Below, in pieces: positions 27,161-35,507 of a DNA stretch of 64,000 nucleotides. The first letter of the stretch is position 1, and each line of letters begins with the position of its first letter. The DNA comes from Mumia sp. Pv4-285. Lineage in GTDB: Bacteria > Actinomycetota > Actinomycetes > Propionibacteriales > Nocardioidaceae. A program made the position numbers and the translations under genes. The notes beneath the pieces were generated by a model. It had not been told where the DNA came from, did not search any database, and worked only from the letters and a program-made list of their open reading frames with translations. The stretch covers positions 1,550,001 through 1,614,000 of the forward strand of contig NZ_CP162023.1 in assembly GCF_041320275.1 (NCBI RefSeq), given 5' to 3'.

Positions 27161-27175
27161 TAGCCTGAGCGCATG
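27161..27175 (+). promoter_or_regulatory. -10 hexamer for leaderless transcription of mreB
   Basis: TAGCCT (27161-27166), 6 nt, then ATG at 27173. No ribosome binding site. Confidence 0.55.
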
Positions 27176-28207
27176 TCCTTCGCCGTGCGCAGCCTGCTCG
27201 GGCGCGACATGGCGGTCGATCTGGGTACGGCGAACACGCTCGTCTACGTGCGAGGCAAGGGCGTCCTGCTCGACGAACCGTCGGTCGTCGCCCTCGCTGC
27301 GCAGACCCATGAGATCCTCGCGGTCGGGTCGGAGGCCAAGCGCATGCACGGCCGGACGCCCGATGCGATCTCGGTGATCCGGCCGATGAAGGACGGCGTC
27401 ATCGCCGACTTCGAGGCGTGCGAGCACATGCTGCGGCTGTTCATCCAGCAGGTCCACCGCAGGCGCTACTTCACCAAGCCTCGCCTCGTCGTCTGCGTCC
27501 CGAGCGCCATCACGTCGGTCGAGCAGCGCGCGGTCCGCGAGGCGGGCTACCAGGCCGGCGCACGCCAGGTGTTCATCGTCGAGGAGCCGATGGCGGCCGC
27601 GCTCGGTGCCGGCCTCCCGGTGCACGAGCCGACCGGCAACATGATCGTGGACGTGGGCGGCGGCACGACCGAGGTCGCGGTGATCGCCCTCGGGGGCATC
27701 GTGGCGAGCAGGTCGATCAGGACCGCCGGCGACGAGCTCGACGAGGCGATCGTCGCGTGGTTCAAGAAGGAGCACGCGCTGCTGCTGGGGGAGCGCACCG
27801 CCGAGGACCTCAAGGTCGCGGCCGGGTCGGCGTTCCCGATGCCGGACGAGCGCACGGTCCAGGTCCGCGGACGCGACCTCGTCGGAGGCCTGCCTCGTAC
27901 GGTCGAGGTGACCGCCGCGGAGGTCCGGCGGGCGCTCGAGGAACCCGTCGCGGCGATCGTCGACGCCGTCCGCGCCACGCTCGACCTGACTCCGCCGGAG
28001 CTGGCCGGCGACATCATGGACCGCGGCATCGTCCTGACCGGTGGGGGAGCGCTCCTGCACGGGCTCGACGACCGTATCCGCCACGAGACCCAGATCCCGG
28101 TGCACGTCGTCGACGACCCGCTCCACTCCGTCGCGCTCGGTGCCGGCAAGTGCGTCGAGGAGTTCGACGCGCTGCAGCAGGTGCTCACCTCCGAGCCCCG
28201 GAGGTGA
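27173..28207 (+). CDS. mreB: Rod shape-determining protein MreB
   Basis: 344 aa. Actin-like ATPase that forms membrane-associated filaments and directs lateral wall synthesis. The phosphate-1 loop is DMAVDLGTANTLVYV. IVDVGGGTTEVAVIALGG is the phosphate-2 loop, and LTGGGALLHGLDDRI the adenosine motif. First gene of the mreBCD-pbp2-rodA operon, 4 nt before mreC. Its presence suggests that the cell elongates along the side wall, or uses MreB in spores or hyphae, unlike MreB-less pole-growing actinobacteria. Confidence 0.97.
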   Translation: MSFAVRSLLGRDMAVDLGTANTLVYVRGKGVLLDEPSVVALAAQTHEILAVGSEAKRMHGRTPDAISVIRPMKDGVIADFEACEHMLRLFIQQVHRRRYFTKPRLVVCVPSAITSVEQRAVREAGYQAGARQVFIVEEPMAAALGAGLPVHEPTGNMIVDVGGGTTEVAVIALGGIVASRSIRTAGDELDEAIVAWFKKEHALLLGERTAEDLKVAAGSAFPMPDERTVQVRGRDLVGGLPRTVEVTAAEVRRALEEPVAAIVDAVRATLDLTPPELAGDIMDRGIVLTGGGALLHGLDDRIRHETQIPVHVVDDPLHSVALGAGKCVEEFDALQQVLTSEPRR

Positions 28208-28211
28208 GGCG

Positions 28212-29063
28212 GTGGCCCGGACCAGGACCCGTCCCGACCCCGAGCCGCGCCGTCCTCGCACGGTGCTGCTCGTGCTGCTGCTCGCCGCCGTCGCGCTGAT
28301 CAGCATCGACCTCACCGGCGCCGGTTCGCCAGCCCGTACGGTCGCCGGCGCGGCGCTCGGCCCGCTCGAGTCGGGTGCGAACCGCCTGCTGTCACCGTTC
28401 GGCGTCGACGCGTTCGCGACGCGGGACGACCTCCGGGACAAGAATGCCCAGCTCGAGGCCGAGAACGCCCGGCTGCGTGGCATGGTCGCGTCCTCCGACG
28501 TCGACCGCACGCGCCTCGCCGAGTACGACGCGCTGGCCTCGTACGCGACCTCGGCCGACATCGAGACCGTCACCGCGCACGTCGTCGGCGTCGGGTCGGC
28601 GCAGACGTTCCGCCGTACGGTCACGATCGACGCGGGCACGACGCGCGGGGTCCGGCGCGACATGACGGTGATCGGTCCGGACGGGCTCGTCGGCAGAGTG
28701 ATCAGCGCATCGCCCACGAACGCCGTGGTCCTGCTGCTCGTCGACGCCGACTCGGTCGTCGGAGCGCGTCTCGGCGCGGAGCACGAGCTCGGCATGCTTC
28801 GCGGCGACGGGTCGCTCTCCGGCACCGGCCGTCTGCAGCTCGAGGCGCTGGACCGCACCGCGGTGCCGAAGGTCGGTGACACGATCGTCTCGTGGGGCTC
28901 GCGCGACGGGGTCCCCTACATCGCCGGTGTCCCGATCGGCCGCGTGGAGAAGGTCGTCGAGTCGCCGCGCGACGAGACCGCCGCGGTCACCGTGGCGCCG
29001 TACGTCGACTTCTCGGCGCTCGACACCGTCGCGGTCGTCGTCGGTGAGCGCTCGGGGTCCTGA
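28212..29063 (+). CDS. mreC: Rod shape-determining protein MreC
   Basis: 283 aa from GTG at 28212, with GAGGTGAGG upstream as ribosome binding site. One N-terminal membrane anchor (VLLVLLLAAVALISIDL), a coiled coil (LRDKNAQLEAENARLRGMV), then an extracytoplasmic double beta-barrel with GVRRDMTVIGPDGLVGRV. Links MreB to PBP2 and RodA. Longer in-frame starts overlap mreB and lack an RBS. Confidence 0.94.
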   Translation: MARTRTRPDPEPRRPRTVLLVLLLAAVALISIDLTGAGSPARTVAGAALGPLESGANRLLSPFGVDAFATRDDLRDKNAQLEAENARLRGMVASSDVDRTRLAEYDALASYATSADIETVTAHVVGVGSAQTFRRTVTIDAGTTRGVRRDMTVIGPDGLVGRVISASPTNAVVLLLVDADSVVGARLGAEHELGMLRGDGSLSGTGRLQLEALDRTAVPKVGDTIVSWGSRDGVPYIAGVPIGRVEKVVESPRDETAAVTVAPYVDFSALDTVAVVVGERSGS

Positions 29064-29064
29064 C

Positions 29065-29580
29065 GTGGCCGCCCGTCGCGCAGCGCTCGTGGTCGGTGTG
29101 CTGGTCGCCGCCGTGATCGTCCAGGTGAGCGTCCTCGCGCCGCTCGTCCCGACGGCCGTGGTGCCCGACGTGGTGCTCGTCGTGGTCGTGGCGGTCGGAC
29201 TGTGCAGCGGGTCGACCGACGGCGCCTGGGCCGGGTTCGTCGGCGGCCTGCTGCTCGACGTGGCGCCACCTGCCGACCACCTGCTCGGACGGTGGGCCCT
29301 GGCGATGGCGATCGCCGGCTTCCTCGCCGGCACGGTCGACCGCGGGAGCCGCCCGTCCTGGCTCAGCGACGCAGCGACCATCGGCGCGACGGCGTTCGTC
29401 GGCCTCTCCGTCTTCGCGCTCACCGGCCTGCTGCTCGGCGAGCCGGGAGTCACGCTGGCCGCAGCGCTGCCCGTGGTCGGACTTGCCGTGGTCTACGACG
29501 TCGTCCTCGGGCTGGCGATCGTCCCCGCCGTGCGGACGCTGCTCGCCCGTGCCGAACCCGCGCCCCGGGTCCGGTGGTGA
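29065..29580 (+). CDS. mreD: Rod shape-determining protein MreD
   Basis: 171 aa from GTG at 29065, 1 nt after the mreC stop. Five or six membrane helices. VLVVVVAVGLCSGSTDGAWAG and GGLLLDVAPPADHLLGRWAL match the family, whose low sequence conservation makes gene order the main support. Membrane partner of MreC in the elongasome. Confidence 0.9.
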   Translation: MAARRAALVVGVLVAAVIVQVSVLAPLVPTAVVPDVVLVVVVAVGLCSGSTDGAWAGFVGGLLLDVAPPADHLLGRWALAMAIAGFLAGTVDRGSRPSWLSDAATIGATAFVGLSVFALTGLLLGEPGVTLAAALPVVGLAVVYDVVLGLAIVPAVRTLLARAEPAPRVRW

Positions 29581-29582
29581 CG

Positions 29583-31706
29583 ATGCGTCGCAGCACGGGT
29601 CGGCTCGTCGTCGTGCAGGTGCTCGTCGTCGCCCTGTTCGTCACCCTCCTCGCTCGCCTCTGGTACGTCCAGGTCGTCGGCGGTGACGCGTACCAGGCCC
29701 AGGCCGAGAACAACGCCAACCGTCAGGTCGTCGTCCAGCCGCAGCGCGGGCTCGTCGTCGACGCGATGGGCCGGCCGCTCGCCGCGAACCGCGTGACGTG
29801 GGTCGTGACCGTCGACCGGTCGCGGCTGACCCGTCTCGACGCCGCGGAGCAGGCCGACGTGCTCAAACGCCTCGCCGGGCTCGTCGACCTCAGGTACGAC
29901 GCCCTGCTCGACCGGATCAAGCTGTGCGGCGAGGAGGGTGCACCTGAACCGCCATCGTGCTGGAACGGCTCGCCGTACGAACCCGTCCCGGTCGCCCAGG
30001 ACGTGCCGCGCGACGTGGCGCTCTCGCTGTCGGAACGCGCCGAGGAGTTCCCCGCGGTCGCCGCCGAGCAGCGCTCGGTGCGGGCGTACCCGCGTCCCGA
30101 GGGCGTCAACGCCGCGCAGCTGCTCGGCTACGTCAGCCCGATCACCGCCGACGAGTACGACGCGGCGCGCGAGGCCGACGACCCCACCCTCAACGCCGCC
30201 TCGGTCGTCGGACGCGCCGGCGTCGAGCGCAGCTACGACGACGACCTTCGCGGCGTACCCGGCACGACCGGCAAGTCCGTGGACTCCCGCGGCCGCGTGA
30301 TCGCGGAAGGCGCCGCCGTGGAGCCCGAGGCCGGCGGCACGCTCGTCACCAGCATCGACGCGCGGGTGCAGGCGCTGACCGAGACGCAGCTCGAGAAGGC
30401 GATCAAGAAGGCGCGCACGACCCACGACGACGTGACCGGCCGCGACTACGAGGCATCCGCCGGCGCGGCCGTCGTCCTCGACCCGGACAACGGCCGGGTG
30501 ATCGCCGCCGCCAGCTATCCGTCGTACGACCCGGAGGTCTGGGTCGACGGCATCACCGACCGACAGCTCGAGGCGCTGTACGCCGACGACTCCGGCACGC
30601 CGCTGCTGTCGCGGTTCAGCCAGGCGCAGCTCGCACCGGGCTCGACGTGGAAGCCGTTCGTCGCCGCCGGTGCGCTGGAGGACCGGTGGGAGACCGGAGA
30701 CCGGCTCGACTGCTCCTCAGGGCTGCAGGTCGGCAACCGCTGGTTCAAGAACTACGAGTCTGCCTCGTACGGGTCGATCGGCTTCGACCAGGCTCTCGCC
30801 GTCTCCTGCGACACGTTCTTCTACCGCATCGCCTACTCCGCATGGATGGCCCAGGGCGGCAGCGACGCCGACGAAGGGGTCCACGACCCGCTGGTGGAGA
30901 TGGCGCGCGCGTTCGGGTTCGGCTCCCGGACGGGCATCGACATCCCGGGGGAGGCTGCCGGCCGGATCGGCGACCGCCCGTGGCGACGGGACTACTGGGA
31001 GGCCAACAAGGACCGCTACTGCAAGATCGCGAAGCGTCCGGAGAAGGTCGAGAGCGCCTACCTGCGGCTGTTCGCGCGCGAGTTCTGCGCGGACGGCTAC
31101 GTCTACCGGGCCGGCGACGCCGTGAACTTCTCGATCGGCCAGGGCGAGACGCTGGTGTCGCCGCTGCAGCTCGCGACCGCGTACGGCGCGCTCGCCAACG
31201 GCGGGACCTTGTACGAGCCGCGCGTCGCCAAGGCGGTCCTCGCGGCCGACGGCTCGGTGGTGCGCAAGATCGCGCCGAAGAAGAGCGGGCGGGTCCCGGT
31301 GACGAAGAAGCACCTGCGCTACATCGACGATGCGCTCCTCGACACGACGAGGACCGGCACGATGGCCTGGAAGATGGGCGGCTTCCCGCTCGACAAGGTG
31401 AAGATCCGCTCGAAGACCGGCACGGCGGAGGTGACCGGACGCCAGACCACCGGCTGGGTCGCCTCGTACGACGAGAACTACGTCGTCGTGATGATGATGG
31501 AGCAGGGCGGCACCGGCTCCGGCTCGTCCGGCGAGGCGGTGCGGGCGATCTGGGAGGGCCTGTACGGAGTGAAGGGCGACACGGTCGACCGGGACAGGGC
31601 CCTGATGCCGGGCGCACGGCCGCCGAAGGCACTCCCGCGCGTCGCCGACGACGGCAAGATCCTCGCGCCGGAGGCGGCACGCAAGCGTGACGAGGACGGA
31701 CGATGA
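29583..31706 (+). CDS. mrdA: Penicillin-binding protein 2 (elongation transpeptidase)
   Basis: 707 aa from ATG at 29583. A GTG at 29577 overlapping the mreD stop is an alternative start. One membrane anchor near the N-terminus, a pedestal/dimerisation domain, then the transpeptidase domain. The catalytic serine is Ser354 in STWK, the second motif is SCD at 408-410, and KTG is at 611-613. Cross-links peptidoglycan made by RodA. Its stop overlaps the rodA start by 4 nt. The C-terminal tail is a short charged extension. Confidence 0.95.
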   Translation: MRRSTGRLVVVQVLVVALFVTLLARLWYVQVVGGDAYQAQAENNANRQVVVQPQRGLVVDAMGRPLAANRVTWVVTVDRSRLTRLDAAEQADVLKRLAGLVDLRYDALLDRIKLCGEEGAPEPPSCWNGSPYEPVPVAQDVPRDVALSLSERAEEFPAVAAEQRSVRAYPRPEGVNAAQLLGYVSPITADEYDAAREADDPTLNAASVVGRAGVERSYDDDLRGVPGTTGKSVDSRGRVIAEGAAVEPEAGGTLVTSIDARVQALTETQLEKAIKKARTTHDDVTGRDYEASAGAAVVLDPDNGRVIAAASYPSYDPEVWVDGITDRQLEALYADDSGTPLLSRFSQAQLAPGSTWKPFVAAGALEDRWETGDRLDCSSGLQVGNRWFKNYESASYGSIGFDQALAVSCDTFFYRIAYSAWMAQGGSDADEGVHDPLVEMARAFGFGSRTGIDIPGEAAGRIGDRPWRRDYWEANKDRYCKIAKRPEKVESAYLRLFAREFCADGYVYRAGDAVNFSIGQGETLVSPLQLATAYGALANGGTLYEPRVAKAVLAADGSVVRKIAPKKSGRVPVTKKHLRYIDDALLDTTRTGTMAWKMGGFPLDKVKIRSKTGTAEVTGRQTTGWVASYDENYVVVMMMEQGGTGSGSSGEAVRAIWEGLYGVKGDTVDRDRALMPGARPPKALPRVADDGKILAPEAARKRDEDGR

Positions 31707-32911
31707 GCAGCCGCGGCACCGTACGCCCGCCGGTGCGGCCCGGCAGCGCTGTGCGGCCCTGGTGGGGTGACGTCGACCTTCCGCTGGTCGGGTCCGCGCT
31801 CGGCCTCGCGGTGATCGGGATGCTGCTGGTCTGGTCCGCGACGGCGTCGCGCGACGACCTGACCGGCGGCGACCCCACCGCGTACCTCGTCAAGCAGGCC
31901 ACCAACGTCGTGATCGCCGTCGGGCTCGGTGCCGTGATGGCGTGCACGGACCGTCGGTGGATCCGGCTGTGGGCGCCGGTGGTCTACGGCGGTGCGGTGG
32001 TGGGTCTCGCGCTCGTCTTCGTGCCCGGGATCGGGTCCGTCGTCAACGGCTCGCGCTCGTGGCTGCAGGTGGGCGGTCTGTCGCTCCAGCCGGCCGAGCT
32101 CGCGAAGCTCGGCGTCGTGCTGGTGATGGCGCTGCTCTTCGCCGAGCGGACCGAGGGCGCGATGCGGCGTACGGTCCGGTCGTCCGACGTCCTGCTGGCC
32201 CTCGGCTGCGCGGCCGTGCCGGCGGCGCTGATCCTCGCCCAGCCCGACCTCGGCACCTTGATGGTGATGGTCGCGATCGTGCTCGGGGTCCTCGCGGTCG
32301 CGGGTGTCCGGTTGCTGTGGCTGGTCGGGCTGGTCGCCGCCGGGGTCGCGGTCGTCGTGGGCGCGGTGGCGGTCGGGCTGATCGAGGAGTACCAGGTCCT
32401 GCGCTTCGAGGCCTTCACCGATCCCGACCTGGACCCGCGGGGCGCCGGCTACAACACCGTGCAGGCGCGGATCGCGATCGGCAACGGCGGAGTCCTCGGC
32501 CAGGGCCTGTTCCACGGGACGCAGACGCAGGCCGGTTTCGTGCCCGAGCAGCACACCGACTTCGTGTTCACGGTCGCGGGGGAGGAGCTCGGGCTGCTCG
32601 GCGCGGGGCTGGTCGTGGCGCTGCTGGGCGTGCTCGTGTGGCGGTGCCTGCGGATCGCGCGGCGTACGGAGGACCTCTTCGACCGCCTCGCGGCGTCGGG
32701 GATCGCCTGCTGGTTCGGCTTCCAGGCGTTCCAGAACGTCGGGATGTCGCTGGGGATCATGCCGGTGACCGGCGTCCCTCTGCCGTTCGTGTCGTACGGC
32801 GGTACGGCGTTGTTCGCGTCGGCGATGGCGGTCGGCCTGCTCGTCGCGATCAGCCGCCGCAGCACCCCGCCGGCCGTGGTCGCCCGCTCCCGGGTCACCC
32901 GCTCCCGCTGA
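31703..32911 (+). CDS. rodA: Peptidoglycan glycosyltransferase RodA (SEDS family)
   Basis: 402 aa, about ten membrane helices. Polymerises lipid II glycan strands during elongation, in a pair with PBP2. Typical SEDS segments are GSRSWLQVGGLSLQPAELAK, AQPDLGTLMV and TGVPLPFVSYGGTALFASAM near the C-terminus. Last gene of the mre operon. A tandem repeat array begins 10 nt after its stop. Confidence 0.95.
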   Translation: MSSRGTVRPPVRPGSAVRPWWGDVDLPLVGSALGLAVIGMLLVWSATASRDDLTGGDPTAYLVKQATNVVIAVGLGAVMACTDRRWIRLWAPVVYGGAVVGLALVFVPGIGSVVNGSRSWLQVGGLSLQPAELAKLGVVLVMALLFAERTEGAMRRTVRSSDVLLALGCAAVPAALILAQPDLGTLMVMVAIVLGVLAVAGVRLLWLVGLVAAGVAVVVGAVAVGLIEEYQVLRFEAFTDPDLDPRGAGYNTVQARIAIGNGGVLGQGLFHGTQTQAGFVPEQHTDFVFTVAGEELGLLGAGLVVALLGVLVWRCLRIARRTEDLFDRLAASGIACWFGFQAFQNVGMSLGIMPVTGVPLPFVSYGGTALFASAMAVGLLVAISRRSTPPAVVARSRVTRSR

Positions 32912-32920
32912 CCGCCGCCC

Positions 32921-33024
32921 CCCGCTGGTCGAGGACCCCACCTCCCGCTGGTCGAGGACCCCACCTCCCGCTGGTCGAGGACGGCCCCAACCCCCGCTGG
33001 TCGAGGCGCGAAGCGATCGAGACC
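32921..33024 (+). repeat. Tandem array ending in 31-bp interspersed repeat, copy 2
   Basis: CCCGCTGGTCGAGGA begins at 32921, 32944 and 32967 (exact 23-bp period for the first three units). The fourth unit opens the full 31-bp repeat at 32994-33024, whose exact reverse complement is at 9985-10015. It lies between rodA and the radical SAM gene, 54 nt before the promoter of the latter. Confidence 0.9.
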
Positions 33025-33077
33025 GACCCCCCGACCCCGGGGCAAGCGAGCGATTCGGTGCCTGAGGGCCCGCTCGT

Positions 33078-33093
33078 TACTCTGGTGAGCATG
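33078..33093 (+). promoter_or_regulatory. -10 hexamer for leaderless transcription of the radical SAM gene
   Basis: TACTCT (33078-33083), 7 nt, then ATG at 33091. No convincing ribosome binding site. It separates this gene from the mre operon. Confidence 0.5.
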
Positions 33094-35043
33094 TCCGTGC
33101 AGCACCTCGACACCAGCGTCGTGTCGGTCTTCGACCGGCTCGAGCCGATCCTCCCGACCATCAGCAAGCCGATCCAGTACGTCGGCGGTGAGCTGAACTC
33201 GGTCGTCAAGGACTGGGACGGCGTCGACGTGCGATGGGCCCTGATGTATCCGGACGCGTACGAGGTGGGACTCCCCAACCAGGGCGTCCAGATCCTGTAC
33301 GAGGTCCTCAACGAGCGCGATTGGCTGCTCGCCGAGCGCACGTACGCCGTGTTCCCCGACATGGAAGCCGCGATGCGCGAGCACGGCATCCCGCAGTTCA
33401 CCGTCGACACGCACCGTCCCGTGCGCGCGTTCGACCTGTTCGGTGTGTCGTTCTCCACCGAGCTCGGCTACACCAACCTGCTCACCGCGCTCGACCTCGC
33501 GGGCATCCCGCTGCACGCCGCAGACCGCACCGACGACGACCCGATCGTCCTCGCCGGCGGCCACGCGGCGTTCAACCCCGAGCCGGTCGCGGACTTCGTC
33601 GATGCGGCGGTGCTCGGCGACGGCGAGGAGATCGTCCTCAAGATCAGCGAGGTCGTCCGCGAGTGGAAGGCCGAGGGGCGCCCCGGCGGCCGCGACGAGG
33701 TGCTGATGCGCCTCGCGGCGTCGGGCAGCGTCTACGTCCCGAAGTTCTACGACGTGACCTACCTCCCCGACGGCCGCATCCAGCGCGTCGCGCCGAACCG
33801 TCCCGGCGTCCCGTGGCGGGTCACCAAGCACACGCTGATGGACCTCGACCAGTGGCCGTACCCCAAGAACCCGCTCGTCCCGCTCGCCGAGACCGTGCAC
33901 GAGCGCTACTCGGTCGAGATCTTCCGCGGCTGCACACGTGGCTGCCGCTTCTGCCAGGCCGGCATGATCACGCGCCCGGTGCGCGAGCGGAGCCTGGAGA
34001 CGATCGGCCAGATGGTCGACAACGGCCTCAAGAAGTCGGGCTTCGAGGAGGTCGGGCTCCTGTCGCTGAGCAGCGCCGACCACACCGAGATCGGCGAGGT
34101 CGCCAAGCAGCTCGGCGACCGCTACGAGGGCACCAACACGTCGTTGTCGCTGCCGAGCACCCGGGTGGACGCCTTCAACATCACGCTGGCCAACGAGTTC
34201 AGTCGCAACGGGCGCCGGTCGGGCCTCACGTTCGCGCCCGAGGGCGGCTCCGAGCGTCTCCGCAAGGTGATCAACAAGATGGTCACCGAGGAGGACCTGA
34301 TCCGTACGGTCGCCGCCGCGTACTCCCACGGCTGGCGTCAGGTGAAGCTCTACTTCATGTGCGGCCTGCCGACCGAGACCGACGAGGACGTCCTCCAGAT
34401 CGGTGAGCTCGCCAAGAAGGTCATCGAGACCGGGCGCGAGGTGTCGGGCCGCAAGGACATCCGCTGCACGGTGTCTATCGGCGGTTTCGTGCCGAAGCCG
34501 CACACGCCGTTCCAGTGGGCTGCTCAGCTCGACCACGAGACCACCGACGACCGGCTGCGCAAGCTGCGTTCCTCGGTGCAGTCCGACAAGCGTTTCGGTC
34601 GCGCGATCGGTTTCCGCTACCACGACGGCAAGCCAGGCACGATCGAAGGCCTCCTCTCGCGCGGCGACCGTCGGGTCGGCCGTGTGATCGAGGCGGTGTG
34701 GCGCGACGGGGGCCGCTTCGACGGCTGGAGCGAGCACTTCTCGTACGAGCGCTGGGAGCGCAGCACCGCCGAGGCGCTCGCGGACGAGCCCGTCGACCTC
34801 GACTGGTACACGACCCGCGAGCGCGAGTACGCCGAGGTGCTCCCGTGGGACCACCTGGACTCCGGCCTGGACCGCGACTGGCTCTGGGAGGACTGGCAGG
34901 ACGCCATCGATCCCGACGGCGCGATCGAGGTCGAGGACTGCCGCTGGACCCCGTGCTTCGACTGCGGCGTGTGCCCCCAGATGGACACCGAGATCCAGAT
35001 CGGCCCGACGGGCAAGACGCTGCTGCCGCTCAGCGTCGTCTGA
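33091..35043 (+). CDS. TIGR03960-family B12-binding domain / radical SAM protein
   Basis: 650 aa. The N-terminal cobalamin-binding-like domain (DAYEVGLPNQGVQILYEVLN) is followed by a radical SAM core with the CxxxCxxC cluster site at Cys281, Cys285 and Cys288 (CTRGCRFCQAG). A Cys-rich C-terminus (CRWTPCFDCGVCPQMD) may bind another cluster. The family is nearly always encoded beside, or fused to, a DUF2344 (TIGR03936) protein near rne; here that partner is at 42.2 kb. The function is unproven; RNA or protein modification has been suggested. Longer in-frame starts run back through the repeats and are rejected. Confidence 0.93.
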   Translation: MSVQHLDTSVVSVFDRLEPILPTISKPIQYVGGELNSVVKDWDGVDVRWALMYPDAYEVGLPNQGVQILYEVLNERDWLLAERTYAVFPDMEAAMREHGIPQFTVDTHRPVRAFDLFGVSFSTELGYTNLLTALDLAGIPLHAADRTDDDPIVLAGGHAAFNPEPVADFVDAAVLGDGEEIVLKISEVVREWKAEGRPGGRDEVLMRLAASGSVYVPKFYDVTYLPDGRIQRVAPNRPGVPWRVTKHTLMDLDQWPYPKNPLVPLAETVHERYSVEIFRGCTRGCRFCQAGMITRPVRERSLETIGQMVDNGLKKSGFEEVGLLSLSSADHTEIGEVAKQLGDRYEGTNTSLSLPSTRVDAFNITLANEFSRNGRRSGLTFAPEGGSERLRKVINKMVTEEDLIRTVAAAYSHGWRQVKLYFMCGLPTETDEDVLQIGELAKKVIETGREVSGRKDIRCTVSIGGFVPKPHTPFQWAAQLDHETTDDRLRKLRSSVQSDKRFGRAIGFRYHDGKPGTIEGLLSRGDRRVGRVIEAVWRDGGRFDGWSEHFSYERWERSTAEALADEPVDLDWYTTREREYAEVLPWDHLDSGLDRDWLWEDWQDAIDPDGAIEVEDCRWTPCFDCGVCPQMDTEIQIGPTGKTLLPLSVV

Positions 35044-35507
35044 TGCTTGTCCGTGCTGCCGGCGCAGCGGACGCATTGGTGCTGGCCGCGCTGCGCGCGC
35101 GATGGACCGAGGAGCTGCGCGGCCCGGTCGACGACCCGACGTTCGACGACCGGTTCTCGGCCTGGTTCGCTCGTGAGTCGGCGCAGCGGCTCGCCTGGGT
35201 CGCCGAGACCGACGCGGGCGCGCCGGTCGGCATGGTCAACGTTGCGGAGTTCGAGCGGATGCCCAGGCCGGGGGCCGCGCCGAGCCGGTGGGGATACGTC
35301 GCCAACACCTACGTGGTGCCTGAGCACCGGGACGCCGGCGTCGGGAGCATGCTCATGGCGGCGCTGACGTCGTACGCGGACGAGGCCGGCCTGGTCCGCC
35401 TCGTCCTCAGCCCGACGGCCCGGTCGGTCCCGTTCTACGAGCGGGGCGGGTTCACCGGGGACCACGACCTGCTGCTCCGCCTCCGGGCAGCTGGTCCTCG
35501 AGCATGA
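35043..35507 (+). CDS. GNAT-family N-acetyltransferase
   Basis: 154 aa. Start overlaps the radical SAM stop by 1 nt (TGATG), so it is translationally coupled. The acetyl-CoA motif is NTYVVPEHRDAGVGSMLMAA, followed by SVPFYERGGFTGDHDLLLR. The substrate is unknown. Its 3' end overlaps the convergent MFS gene by 56 nt. Confidence 0.9.
   Translation: MLVRAAGAADALVLAALRARWTEELRGPVDDPTFDDRFSAWFARESAQRLAWVAETDAGAPVGMVNVAEFERMPRPGAAPSRWGYVANTYVVPEHRDAGVGSMLMAALTSYADEAGLVRLVLSPTARSVPFYERGGFTGDHDLLLRLRAAGPRA

Noticed and set aside
26633-28882. 749-codon open frame on the minus strand across mreB and mreC
   Set aside because: Antisense shadow. mreB and mreC are unmistakable on the plus strand.
32921-33024. 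Tandem repeats considered as a CRISPR array
   Set aside because: The period is 23 bp with no unique spacers, the units decay into a longer interspersed element, and there are no cas genes.
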